Assembly (NCBI RefSeq): GCF_020283565.1
Contig: NC_060059.1
Span: 49,868,572-49,932,571 of the forward strand
Length of the DNA: 64,000 nucleotides
Direction of reading: 5' to 3'
From: Trifolium pratense
Lineage: Eukaryota > Streptophyta > Magnoliopsida > Fabales > Fabaceae
Shown: piece by piece, positions 31,553 to 43,299 of the stretch
Numbering within the stretch: the first letter of the stretch is position 1
Layout of the letters: every line of letters begins with the position of its first letter
The notes under the pieces: generated by a model
Databases searched by the model: none
Seen by the model: the letters and a program-made list of their open reading frames with translations, nothing else
What the model was told of the DNA's origin: nothing
Translations under genes and position numbers: made by a program

Positions 31553-34500
31553 TTAACCCTCCAATAACTCCAAAAAATATGTTGACCAACGTAATCGCAA
31601 TTCATACATCTCCTCAGCTGTTAACTCTTTTGGGTCATTAAATACCTACAATAAGTAAATAATAATATAAAACTATTCTTGACTCGGTTATAAAAAATTA
31701 TTGATGTATAAAAAATAAAAATTATTACCTCCATCCAAGAATCAGTTATCTTAGCAGTGACAATGTCCAACATATTTTTCATTACATAGTATCCACAGTC
31801 ATTTGAATTATATTGTTTCCTCGCCTACAAATTATATATAGTAACATTTGATCAAAAAATACCACACTTACTTATCAAAAAAGTAAATATATATAAAGTT
31901 AGAATACCACACTTACTTGTGGATAAAGCCATACGGTATTGTTCTTTCTATTGCCATTCGCCATTTGATCAACCGTAAAAACACTAATTCATAAGAAAAA
32001 AAAGCCGCATAAAATCATATAAAATTTGTAATAATTTATGTTTATAGTATATAACCAAAACCCCTAAAGTATAAACTTAATTACCTTGAAACAATTTTCT
32101 CCATTATTGGATTAAGTTTCCAATGTAGTGAACAAATAACAACCACGGTATTTATCTTTGGACAAAGTATTATCAACTGCCAATGTCCTCTGTACGCGTG
32201 CGTGGAAGAACAGTATTATATTGTTAATAACTATGAGTTATAAAAAATAAATAAGTATTAAAAAAATACACAAATTCATACAAACTTACCCATGGTTAAA
32301 TGGTAATAATTGACACTCTTTCTTTTCATTTTGTAACTTATGCTGGATGTATTTCTTGCATTTACTTTGAGATATTCTCTGATCACTTTTTTTCCCAGCA
32401 TCACCAACAATGTTCAGAAAAGTTGGTTCCAAAATTCCATATACATTTGTGGTGTTGTTTTCAATGCATAAACGATGAATGTACCTGAATATAATTTTAA
32501 AGTTAGGAGAGATATATAACATATTAACAGATATTGAGATAGTAGTAAATAAGAAAGTACACTAACGAGCACCAAACACTTAGAGTACTCATGTCGAGCC
32601 AAATAAAACCCACCAACAACTCTCTTATACACTTGCAAGACATGAGAAAATTAGTACACATTGAACAATGAATTAATTCTACATCCAAATGATCATCACC
32701 CCTTTTCAGAACCATCATTAACAATTTCTGAACATCGTCCATGTTATCTTGAGCCTCTGCTACCGGTGCAGGAGAACGACTTCCTTTTGCGCTTTCAGTG
32801 ACAACAACCTCCTTGAGTTCATTTTGCATCTTGACCGGTGCAGGAGAACAACTCCCTTTTGCGCTTCCGGTGACAACAAGTTGTTCAGTTTGCGCTTCAG
32901 GTACCATGACTCTATTATTTGTATCAGAGGTTTGGGATAAACCCATGGACTTTAGTGTCTCCATAAGAGAATCTTGCATCATCTTACGCTCTTGCGCCAA
33001 CTTTTCCTCAAACTTAGCTTCCAAATCTGCTTTAAATGCTGCTAGTTGCTCTTTGACATCTATACCTTGACTTTGACGTGAAACCTTTGATCTTCCCCAG
33101 TAAGTGGTAATGTTATGTTTTTTTCCAACACCACGAACACTACCACCATGCTCAGGTGTTCCAATGGCTTCTGTTAGGACATCGTGACGTCTCGTTGGAA
33201 CAAAGTCACCCTTTTTTGAGTCTTCAACAATTTTCTCCTACAACATGCACAAACAAAGTCACAATATAGTAAATAATTGTGTTACTTGAAGCAAAAGCAT
33301 GATTATAATGTTACTTACAATTTTCTCAGCAACTTTTTTTACAGGCTCGGATGTGAATTCTCCCCCTTTCTTTTGTCGTGCTCTCGTCCATGTCTCATAG
33401 CGTTCCGGTGGAGATGGATGACGATCATCATCAGTTAAGCCAGAACTATCTTTCGATAAGGACAATCTCTTTTCATTGATCATCTGCTCCTCGAGCCTCT
33501 TATACCCTCCACGGGATAACACATGTGGGTAAACATTCTTTGCATGATTCTCCCTACCCTTTTGACTTTTTTCCTATTATAAACTCAAATAATTAGTAAT
33601 GTAAAAATCACATTCAGCAGTTTCAGCAGTTTCAGCAGACTTAGGCAATGTTAAAGACAGTTTCAGTCAAGTTTCAGTCAAGTTTCAGTTTCAGTCAAGT
33701 TTCAGCAGACTACCAACAATGTTAAAGACAGTTTCAGTCACAGTTTCAGCAGTTTAGGCAATGTTTTAACGCAGTTTCAGCAGAATCACAGTTTTAGGCA
33801 ATGTTAAAGACAGAAACAGCAGTTTTCGCGCGGTTTTAGCGCAGTTTTAGCGCGGTTTTAGCGCAGTAGCAGCAGTCAAGACATAAAAATCACAAAATCA
33901 CAAATCACAAAACACAATATTTAACACAGTAGCAGCAGTAGCAGCAGTCAACACAGTTTAATGATTTTGAAATTACACTAACCTTAAAATCAGAGGTCTG
34001 TCGATACTTCACAAACTCTTCCCATATATCTTTTTTGATGTAAGGATACTTGACGTATGGAGGAACGTCATCTGGTTTGGGGTCTGTGATATAAGTTCTA
34101 GTCAACCGTGATTTAAAATCTTTCCACCGCTCCGCCGCATAGTGAAACCATATTTTCTTAAAATGATCATTCCTTTTTGCATCATCAAACTCGGGTATAA
34201 CAAAAATAGCCTAAAATATTTACATTAAAAAATTTGGTGTTAGCATAAGATGTATTTGATATGATAATAAAATATAACAAAATGTTGAATTTCAAATACC
34301 TTAATATCTGTCCACATAGCATTTTTTACTCCTTCAGGTATATGTTTCCACAACTCTTTCGCAATACTGCATCTTTCTCGAGTAAGAAGTGCTACGTAAC
34401 TCTTAAAATGGGAGGCATTGTTACCATAACACTCTCCAGTTTCTAGATCAAACTGGAGAGGGATCTTTATACCCGTTTTACGAACGTTTTCAATTGCTTT

Positions 34501-34575
34501 CAACATAGTGGGACCTCTAACACTTTTTTTATTACGTTGACTAGTTTCAGCAGAGTTGTCGGTTGAATCAGCCAT
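31553..34575 (-). CDS. CACTA TNPA-like/transposase_24 protein with Ulp1-type protease domain
   Basis: Nine exons join in one frame: 34,575-34,300; 34,210-33,983; 33,573-33,319; 33,237-32,567; 32,484-32,290; 32,189-32,085; 31,983-31,917; 31,824-31,729; 31,645-31,553. They total 1,986 nt (661 aa), with GT-AG introns throughout. Exons 1-3 (RGPTMLKAIENVRKTGIKIP, KDFKSRLTRTYI) match the plant transposase_24/TNPA family. Exon 4 has a coiled-coil-like segment (EQLAAFKADLEAKFEEK). Exons 5-8 match Ulp1 (C48) cysteine proteases: LLPFNHGGHWQL with the catalytic His, then QYNSNDCGYY with Gln and Cys six apart. The place of the usual catalytic Asp (DSL) reads CSL. It lies 218 bp downstream of TNP2 on the same strand. 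Splicing is predicted only from sequence. Confidence 0.75.
33600..33960. repeat. CAGTTTCAG/CAGCAG-rich repeat inside intron 2 of the TNPA-like gene
   Basis: Degenerate repeats of CAGTTTCAG, TTTTAGCGCAG and AGCAGCAG fill most of the 409-bp second intron. Confidence 0.75.
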
Positions 34576-34792
34576 ATCGTATCTGTTTAAGTATTTAAAC
34601 AATAATCAAAATAAAAGGAGAAAAGCAATTACATAAGCAGTAGCAGAAGTTTTTTTTTCAAAACATAAAAGCTAAAAACTAACAGTACATATTCAAAACA
34701 TTACAGATGCATTACATAAACAGCACATCAAAACATAATCAAAATAAAAGGAGAAAAGCAATGATATGCTAGCATCTGCAGCTTTTTCTTCT

Positions 34793-37700
34793 CTAATCCC
34801 ATATTCCTTCGTCATGATCTAAACGAATAGCTGCATGCACATCATCCTCTTCGTTTTCTTCAATGAAGGTAGGCACATCTGATGAGAAAGGAGGAATTTC
34901 GGAAATATCAAGCTCTTGATTTTCATAACTACCATGCACATTTTTTCCTTGTAGAACCACCGACCACCGTTCATTAGAAGGATCTTTGACATAAAACACT
35001 TGTTTTGCTTGGGATGCCATGATGAAAGGTTCGTCTTTATAAGCTAACTTGCAAAGATCAACTATTGTAAATCCTAATTCATCAATTCTCACACCATTGT
35101 TGATATCAATCCATTTACATTTAAATAAAGGCACTTTAAACACAACGTAATCAACCTCCCAGATCTCTTCAATCACCCCAAAGTAGGGTGTAGATGCCAT
35201 AACCGGATTTTTATCTTTGGAACTAGAGAAGTGCATGGACTCTGCCACAATCATAACCCCACTATTTTGCATGGTACTGCGGTCATCCTTTGATTTTGTA
35301 TAAAAGGAAGTTTTGTTAATATCATATGCACTCCAAGTCAATATGTTACATTTAGGCTCATAGGACAACCACTTTATTGTATCGGAAACACTATCATCTT
35401 GGCAGACCTTTTCTTTAAACCACTCTGAGAATTTCTTATTATGCTCTCTTAACACCCATTTTTCATTCATCTTATCGTGCATTTTCTTTATGATGCTTTT
35501 GTGAGCAGACAAGTAAGGTTGAACTTCATCAGTGTTATTCAATATATACAAATGCGCTTGAAGAATTATATCAATATGCATGCTCTTGACATTTAAACCT
35601 TGCGTGCCCACACCGTCACATCTTCCATCATGACGAGACTTGGGAACCCCTATAGCATCCACTTCTGACAAATAGTTTGAACAAAACTCAATAGCTTCTT
35701 CTGCAATGTACCTCTCAACAATCGAAGCTTCCGGACGGTGTGGGTTTTTTGTATACCCTTTTAGGATCTTCATGTATCGCTCTATTGGATACATCCACCG
35801 TAAATAAATTGGGCCACACAATCTAATCTCCCTTACTAGATGAACAATCAAATGAACCATAATGTCAAAAAATGAAGGAGGAAAATACATCTCCAATTGA
35901 CACAAGATAACTGCAGCTTCGTTTTCCAACTCGTCTAACTTCAATGGATCAATTGCTTTACAACATATTGCATTGAAGAATAAGCACAACCTGCATATAG
36001 CTTTCCTAACATTATCGGGCAATATCCCACGAATAGCCACAGGTAGTAGTTGTTGCATCAAGACATGACAATCATGAGATTTTAAGCCGATTAATTTGAG
36101 ATCTTTCATTGATACAAGGCTCTTGACATTTGACGAGTAACCATGTGGCACTTTGATACTTTGTAAACACTTGCAAAAACTTGTTTTCTCGTCTTTAGAC
36201 AAAGTGTGACACGCGGGAGGCAAATATGTCTTGTCATTGATTTTTTGTGGTAATAACTCTTGTCGTATACCCATCAAATCCATATCAAGACGAGCATGTG
36301 CACCATCTTTTGTCTTGCCTTTAATGTCGAGAAGTGTTCCAATTACACTATCACATACATTTTTCTCCACGTGCATCACATCAATACAATGTCTTACATC
36401 AAGACTAGACCAATATGGAAGATCAAAGAACACTGACCTCTTTTTCCATATACTTTTCACAACAGGCTGCTTTTTCCTTTTGACACTTTCACTTTCGGCT
36501 TTTGGCACTTTCGCTTTTGGCACTCTCCCTTTTGGCTTTTGGCACTTTCCGAAGACAACATTAATGTCTCGTTGTCGTTCATAAACTTCCTCTCCAGTTA
36601 AGGGCGTTGGAGCAACACCATTCTCTTGGTCTCCGTCAAAAGCTTTTCGCAATCTACGATATGGATGATAACGATTTAGAAATTTTCGGTGGCCAAGATA
36701 AACAGTCTTCTTTCCATTTTTCAGTTGCTTATAACATGTTTTTTTTTTCACATATGGGACACGCATTATGCCCTTTAACGGAATACCCAGACAAATTGCC
36801 GTATGCCGGAAAGTCGTTGATGGTGCAAAACAACATGGCACGCATGTTGAACTGTTCACCAGAATACGAATCAAAAACATCCACTCCTTCCTCCCACAAC
36901 ACTTTCAAATCATCAATTAGTGGACTTAGATAAACATCTATGTCATTTCCTGGTTGTCTTGGGCCTGAAATCATCATCGATAACATAATATATTTACGCT
37001 TCATGCACAACCAAGGAGATAGGTTGTAAATCATCAGGAGAACAGGCCATGAACTATGGTTAGTACTTTGATTACCAAACGGATTCATTCCATCAGTAGC
37101 AAGTCCAAGTCTAAGGTTTCTCGACTCTTTGCCAAAATTTGGAAACAAAGAGTCAATTTTCTTCCATTGCAAAGAATCAGCTACATGGCGAATTTGGCCA
37201 TCACATTTTCTCTCTTCTGCATGCCATCTAAGATTCTTTGCGTCATTTGCATTAGCAAACAATCTCTTGAACCTTGAAATTATTGGTAGGTACCATACGA
37301 CTTTCGCGGGAGGACCCGTTTTGGTCACCTCATCATCACTAGAATCACCATCTTTCTTTTTGTAGCGAGACGCCTTACATGTCGGACAATGATTATAGTT
37401 TACAAACTCTTTTCGGTATAATATACAATCATTAGGGCATGCATGTATCTTTTCATACTCCAAACCCATTGGACACAATACTTTTTTCGCCTCGTAATAA
37501 CGATTTGGCATTACATTACCTTCTGGAAGCATTTGTATCAACAATTCAAGCAATTCAGTGAAACTTTTGTCGGTCCACCCATTTTTTGCTTTCAAATTAA
37601 ACAATTTTAACACCGCAGACAAACGGGTAAAATTTGTGCATCCCGGATACAATGGTTCATCCTTGTCACTGCATAAAGTTTCATACACATGCGCCCTCTT

Positions 37701-38072
37701 AAACGAATCTTCTCCAATATCACGCATCATGTCTTCCAGTCGATCATCGATATCCACACTACCACTTTCTCTATGGGACACACTTGGCGTTGCAACTACT
37801 TCACCGTGCCATATCCATTGTGTATAATTTTGACAAATCCCGTCACAAATTAGATGATTCATGATTTCTTTCTTAGTACGTTTTGGTTCTTTATTTGCAC
37901 AATTTATACACGGACATAGAAAAAGTGGAGGAAATTCAGGAGGAGGACGTTCTAGTTCAGCATTACTTTCCGCAAACTGTAGAAATTCCATCACTCCATG
38001 TCTGTACTCAGTACTTAATCGATTAGCTCTCATCCAACTACGGTCCATACCTACGTTTCGAAATTTATGCAT
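34793..38072 (-). pseudogene. CACTA TNP2-type transposase, single homopolymer frameshift
   Basis: Frame 1 (38,072-36,729) and frame 2 (to 34,793) together cover about 1,090 aa of a TNP2 transposase. The order is: transposase-associated N-terminal domain (DRSWMRANRLSTEY, CPCINCANKE), Tnp2 domain (CPNDCILYRKEF, LATDGMNPFGNQ), then DUF4218-like (HRPEASIVERYIAEEAIEF) and DUF4216-like (FGVIEEIWEVDYVVFKVPLFK) regions. The frames meet at a run of ten A residues (minus strand; plus-strand T run 36,739-36,748), where one extra A accounts for the shift. A sequencing error, a real lesion or polymerase slippage on A10 are all possible. The upstream ATG at 38,072 is in frame; Met9 (MDRSW) is the more usual family start. 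Confidence 0.85.
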
Positions 38073-38937
38073 TCTAAGTTAAAGGAATGACTAGGTTGTT
38101 ACTATTGCGAAACATTCTCTCGCCCTATTTTAATAAAAATTCATAGCCTATAACAGAATGACTAGATTATGCATTCTATTTTAATAAAAATTCATAGCCT
38201 ATAGCTTCTATGTTTTGAAATAGAATCGGTACCTGTAGATGAGACCGTGATTGAACCTTCTAACTTCAAACAAAGATGACAACACCAAAAAAGAGCAACA
38301 CCAGCCCCTGCACAGCACAAGCAACACGCAGGAGCAGCAATCACCGCCTAACGCAGGAGCAGCAATCACCGCCTAACACAGCAACCCCTGCACAGCACAA
38401 GCATTGATAATTTTATAAATATGTTTATACAAAAAGAATGAAAACCCACACAAAAAAAACACAGACCCACAAGCAGAAGAAGAATGAAAACCCACACAAA
38501 AAAACACAGACCCACACAGAAATGAACATCACAGACCCACGAAAACGACGTGAATGAAAACGAATGAAAACCCAAGCGAATGAAAACGAATGAACAAGAA
38601 TGAAAATGAATGAAAACGAAAACGAATGAAATTTGGAGGAAGTTTGATTTATTCATACCTTTACCGAATAAAAACGAAGAAATTTGGAGGCGATTCAAGC
38701 ATTCTAGGGTTTGGAGAATGAAACCGAATGAAATTGGAGAGATTGGAGAATGGAGAATGGAGAATGGAGAGATTGGAGAATGATTGGGAAATTGGAGTGT
38801 TTGATTTGAAGAACTTGGGACGATTTGGAAGAACTTGGGACGATTGAGAATGGAGAGTTTGCAGTGGGAGGGAGATTGAACGCGTATGAAAATTGGGAAT
38901 GAAAATAACAATATGAAAAATATAATAACACTATTAG
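38073..38937. other. CACTA promoter-side low-complexity region
   Basis: This is upstream of TNP2 on the minus strand. It contains repeated ACACAGACCCAC, GAATGAAAACG and GGAGAATGGAGA motifs, giving open but compositionally biased frames (for example 38,366-38,911) that I do not regard as genes. It probably holds the 5' leader and promoter of the transposase transcript. Confidence 0.6.
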
Positions 38938-39240
38938 GATTCCACTACCGGTGAATCCTAGATCGGTAGTGAAAAGTGGGAATATGAAAAAAATAATAAC
39001 ACTATTAGGATTCCACTACCGGTGAATCCTAGATCGGTAGTGGAAGATAATTAAAACAAATTTGTACGTAATTACGACATTGCCACCGTGTCTACTTTCC
39101 ACTACGGATTTAGCAAAGCCGGTAGTGAAATCCCTTGTCTCTGAACTTTCCACTACCGTTTTAAAAATATCAGTAGTGGAATCCTTTGGTCAAATGTATT
39201 TCACTACTGGTATTCACATACCGGTAGTGGTATCTCCAAA
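38938..39240. repeat. CACTA right subterminal palindromes
   Basis: Five palindromic units of the same family as the left array, including two copies of a CCACTACCGGTGAATCCTAG unit about 72 bp apart near 38,943 and 39,015. The last has arms CACTACTGGT...ACCGGTAGTGG near 39,203-39,231. Confidence 0.85.
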
Positions 39241-39531
39241 CCAAAAGTCATTTTTCTACTAGTGATTAAGGTGCAAAGATCATCATATCAAGTATGAAAA
39301 CGAGAATTTCCAAAAATTTCACCAATCCTATAGCTATATCGCTCTAGTCCTAAAACATGTAACTACTCGTAACAATTGCATGCATGCTAAATTTTTTATT
39401 TTATTTTTTATTTTTTTTAATTGACAGAAAAATAAAATAACTAAATGTTCCCCCCACACTTAAAACAGACATTGTCCGCAATGTATAACAATAATCATTA
39501 AGCGAGAATATGGAAGGAACACACCCAAGGG

Positions 39532-40652
39532 TTAAGGTGTAGCAGCTGGAAAGTCCATGTCCGGCGGTTTAGGTGGAGGCCTTGCTGCACTACGAACACA
39601 TGAAATAGGGAAAAGTAAATACCAGGTGAACTTGGATATCAGTAAAAAATCTAGTGGCTTAGGAGGAATAGCCAACACATATGTTAAACCTGCACTAACA
39701 AAAGTATGGAAATCAGAAAATCCACATGTAGGTTGTGAGTCAGATAAAATAGGTGGAAGAGATACACAAATGGCGAAAGACCACTGCATGTTGCACGGCT
39801 TAAGTAGAGGTTCTATCAACAATTTTTTTGCTATAGACAATGTTTTCTTCCGACTAAAATCCACATTTTTTGTGTCAACGTCAAGCGTTATTGAATTTGT
39901 TTGAATTTGTGCACAAGTGGTTGTCGGCATCAAAATATCTTCACCTAAAATAACTGCACTGATCTCATGACAAACATTACAAACACCACATTCACAAGCA
40001 ATAATTTCAAAAGATTTATCTACTTCAAGAGAAGTATATAATTCATCCAAATCAAAATTTTGTGGTGTAATATTCTCTTTCATGCATTCACTTGAGTTTG
40101 TGTTATTTATTTTATGTTCATCAGATGAAACAAACAATGTTTTAATGGGCTCACCTGAAGATTCATCAAGATTTGCATCACATTGTATTACCTCCATTGG
40201 TGCAACAAATTGTACATCATCATTAAACATCTTGTTCGCTTGAATTTGATGGGCGGTGGAGACTAATTGCTGAACTTGGATTGCTATATCTTGAAGAGAA
40301 GATTGGACATGTTGAAATTGCAAATTACTTTCAGCCATCTGCTTGATATAATCTTCCCAATAGGATCGTGTTTCAGATCCCAACGATTCATTTGTTGAAA
40401 CTGTTGATGTGGCCAAATAGGTTGTTCTTCAAGATATGAATTATGTTCGCAATATTGTTCTTGAAAATTACCTACAAATTGAGTCTCACCACAAAAATTA
40501 GTATACAACATAGGACATGCATCATTACGATGAAAATTTGAAGAGCAAATAGTACAAATCGCAAGTGGGATATGGTTTTGAATGCATGCTTGTTGTTCGC
40601 TTGCTTCCATCAAATTAATAAGGTAAGCCAATTCCTCCAATGAGCTACCCAT
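39532..40652 (-). pseudogene. gag-like ORF of the gag-only gypsy element, frameshifted
   Basis: The N-terminal frame (40,652 to about 40,393) has MGSSLEELAYLINLMEASEQ and the knuckle CTICSSNFHRNDAC. It shifts into a second frame running to 39,532. The missing base lies near 40,393, where CATTTGTTG replaces the CATTTTGTTG of the open fragment at 14,285. The second frame holds the helical segment ending VQQLVSTAHQIQAN, then a stretch with a CECGVCNVC cluster and a Pro-rich end that I do not recognise. Total length is about 370 codons. Downstream, GTGTGGGGGG near 39,453-39,462 (minus strand) resembles an internal polypurine tract. Confidence 0.65.
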
Positions 40653-41093
40653 GTTTATAATTTTTTTTTTATTTAGGTTTTTTTCTTTTTGTTAAAAAAA
40701 ATGAAGAGAAAAATTAAAAACCGTGTCAAATAAAATCTAAAAAAAATAAAATACCACCTAAAATCTCTAAAAAACAAACAAATCTAAATATAATTTTTTC
40801 GGATTTTTTTAAATAAATGGAAAATTAAAAAAATATATATATAAAGCGGTCTAAACGAAGGAATTCTGGATTTTCAGCCTGAAATTTCGTATCTATGATA
40901 CGAAAGTATTATTTTCTCGATTTGTTTCTGATTTTGTGACCAAATTTCGGGCCAATCTGAACAGTTGACCGAAAACAGAATTTTTTTCAGCTTCAATTCA
41001 AAATTCAACGTCAGAACATGTAACACACCAAAAACGCAAAACAAATGTTAGTGATGTTAGTTGATTCTTAATTTTACTAATTCTAATCAGAGA

Positions 41094-41112
41094 TCCTGGG
41101 CAACAGCGCCAA
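41094..41112 (-). other. primer-binding site, tRNA-Asp type
   Basis: Plus-strand TCCTGGGCAACAGCGCCA matches the tRNA-Asp(GTC) 3' end with three mismatches and lies two bases from the LTR C terminus. Confidence 0.75.
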
Positions 41113-41114
41113 TT

Positions 41115-42310
41115 TGATTGTTGTCGTGCGCGGTCAAAAATAAGTATTATAATTATAAAACGTAGTAATAAGGTAGTTAAACCTTGGTCGTCTCACAAGG
41201 ACCTCTGATATGATAATTAGTAAAAATAAGAATGATGAATAACACAATTAAATATGGGGTTTTGGGTTTGTTTAGATCGAAAGAGTATAAGAAATTCAAT
41301 TGATAAAAAGACGATCAATCCATTGGTTTTAGGAAAACTTCGTTTATGATTCTATCCTCGGTTCACATAAAATATTGTTTATATATTCATGTCTTGGTTG
41401 GTTTATAAGACCGATTATACAAGCGATAAACAGTTTTATATGAATTCATTCGATTAAGCAAAGAATGTGTTCAACTAACCATGGGTAGTGAACAAGCGTC
41501 ACTTAGTAACCATGGGTAGTGAACAATCGTCACTTAGAACACGGTTTGTATCATGACAGAATTCGACCAACCCTTTTTTGCTAAGCGCGAAAAAACCTAT
41601 ATCAAATCCTATTCGAACTAATCATACAAGCGATGAATCAATCTGAAAAGTCTCACAATATATAACTCGAAACAGAGATTAAGCATCACTATATTTGAGT
41701 TTCATAAATAAATAAAGAGCATGAATTGATAGAGAAGACAATAAATAACTAAACTGAATTACTATTAAGAATTGAACCACAAGAAGTCATGAACGATGTT
41801 CCCGTATACCAATGGATCAACCTAGGGTTGCTAGTTTTCCATGAAAATGTAGCAGCCTCTATTTTTGCGTGAATAAGAATTCATGAAACCCTAGCTGTGT
41901 TTTTGCTTAAGTACTCAGAGAAAATTGGGCTTAAAAAGCTACGGGTCGAAAAACATAAGTTTGACCCGAAATTACATTATTTTCATAAAGTCTGGAACAT
42001 AAACGTAAATTATTTGACTGCTTTGCGCTCCGAACTGGGTTCTGGCCTTAACATGAAAGTTGTAGCTATTTCTCTTATCTTTCCAACGTATATTTGCACA
42101 CCTCAATCCGATACTCGTAGCTTAAGTTATCACCTACGGACTGAGAAGAATCAATATGCAATTAAATCCGAAAATTAATCAAAGAAATACATTAGAGCTC
42201 AATTATGACCCAAAGTTTAGAAACATGGTAAAAAGTTAATATTAGGCTAGAAAAGATTCCAATATGTCAAAGTACAAAGCCATAAAATATGTGCCAAAAT
42301 GCACTGATCA
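41115..42310 (-). mobile_element. gypsy LTR at the junction of units 1 and 2 (LTR C)
   Basis: A full 1,196-bp LTR, TGATCA (ending at 42,310) to CAATCA (41,115). Its left side joins the PBS and gag of the element in unit 1. Its right side joins the copia LTR and CYP79 of unit 2. That is the arrangement expected of a recombinant LTR formed by unequal exchange. Confidence 0.85.
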
Positions 42311-42318
42311 TGGGGGAT

Positions 42319-43080
42319 TGTCGGAACAAGTTAACAACTTGTATGATGAACTTGATATTGAAATAAACACAAGTGAAAGAGCTAGAGTGTGTGAATTTGA
42401 AAAAGTTCACATTGAGTCCCACATTGGTTATGACACACACTTTAGTAGTGTTTATATACTAGAAGGTCACTACTTGGGGTATGCCCAATGGGTACCCAGT
42501 TTTGTAAACGGGACACACCACGCTAAATATCACACGCGCGCCGCCATCCGTCGGGTCGGGCTTGGGCTTGGTGATATATTATTTTTTAATACCCAGAAAG
42601 AAAAAATTAATTATTTTTCGTGTGCTAATGTGACCGTTTCAAAATTAATTCGCACATGTTTTATGTGCTTCGACCAAGTCTTTGTTGGCTCCCACTTTTT
42701 CCTCCTTTTGATATTCCGATTTCACAACCCGAAATCTTCATTCTTCTCTCTCGCTTCTTCCTTCTTACTTAAAAATTTATTTTTCGTTGTTTCAAAGAAA
42801 GTGGTTGTTGCCACTTCGAATTGATAATTCGATTATCAATATTAGACTGGTTGTTGTACGACCATGGAAGGTGTTTTTCTGCCCGTTTTCTACAGTGCAG
42901 TAGAGAACGGTATTTTCAGTGAACTGACTATTTTATCCTGGGGACTTCACGGTTGCTAGTCTACCTTGCACAATTTCGGTAGTGCCGTGAAACGTCTTAA
43001 AGAAAGCATATCGAACCGCGACTCGGCCAGTAAATTCTTTGTTGCTATTTTTAATCGATTTTCAAAACCGAAAACTAACA
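42319..43080 (+). mobile_element. copia LTR remnant, unit 2
   Basis: Counterpart of 10,138-10,899 with the same polypurine tract (42,312-42,318). It differs at about ten positions. The 186-codon frame crossing its start is incidental. Confidence 0.65.
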
Positions 43081-43233
43081 CATACTTATTGTCATCTCTA
43101 TATGGTAACTAAATTTTAAAGTGAAGAATATTTTGAAACCAAAGAGACTAATTAACAAAAAACTTTGACCAAAAGTACTTACCAAACATTTGTTTTCATA
43201 ACTAGAAGTAGAAATTATTATTTTACGACCGTC

Positions 43234-43299
43234 CTTAAATTATTTTTCAGCAAACATATCATTCTCGGTAACTTAATATAATCGATAAGTCTCTATTGG
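43234..43299. repeat. 66-bp copy of the CYP79 3' end, unit 2
   Basis: Identical to 11,053-11,118. It keeps CGA where the unit 2 gene reads CAA, which marks the gene's codon as derived. Confidence 0.95.

Larger units (their letters stand above)
30260..39264 (-). mobile_element. CACTA (En/Spm) DNA transposon, 9,005 bp
   Basis: The left end starts CACTAGTGCAGAAA. The reverse complement of the right end starts CACTAGTAGAAAAA. The element is flanked by ATT (30,257-30,259 and 39,265-39,267), the 3-bp duplication expected of CACTA. The uninterrupted site is in unit 2 at 62,436-62,438. Both ends carry arrays of palindromic subterminal repeats. Two minus-strand genes are present, a TNP2-type transposase and a TNPA-like/Ulp1 gene, so the functional 5' end is on the right. 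The TNP2 frame has a homopolymer shift, so autonomy is doubtful. Confidence 0.95.
9479..39541. repeat. segmental duplication, unit 1
   Basis: 9,479-30,259 matches 41,660-62,438, and 39,265-39,541 matches 62,436-62,714, in direct orientation. The offset is 32,181-32,183 bp through most of the unit. The only large difference is the CACTA element at 30,260-39,264. Between 39,542 and 41,659 no partner is available because unit 2 is cut by another LTR at 62,715. The period without the CACTA is about 23.2 kb. Confidence 0.95.
15151..42310 (-). mobile_element. gag-only gypsy derivative, host of nested insertions
   Basis: Minus-strand order: 5' LTR 42,310-41,115, PBS, gag-like ORF 40,652-39,532, internal DNA 39,531-39,265 and 30,259-30,163 (split by the CACTA), 18,020-17,333 (beyond the Sirevirus), polypurine tract GTGTGGGGGA, and LTR 17,332-15,151. 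Without the nested elements it is about 5 kb, with ~1.2-kb LTRs and ~2.6 kb internal. I find no protease, reverse transcriptase or integrase of its own, so it is non-autonomous. LTR ends are TGATC(A/G)...(CG/CA)ATCA. The left LTR is followed by another PBS and gag fragment, not by host DNA. Confidence 0.75.

Noticed and set aside
38366..38911. 181-codon minus-strand frame near the right end of the CACTA
   Set aside because: It is made of low-complexity repeats (ACACAGACCCAC, GAATGAAAACG) upstream of TNP2 and has no domain.
42264..42824. 186-codon plus-strand frame in unit 2, broken in unit 1
   Set aside because: It starts inside a gypsy LTR and runs through the copia polypurine tract and LTR start. 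The unit 1 counterpart has stops, and there is no protein-like pattern.
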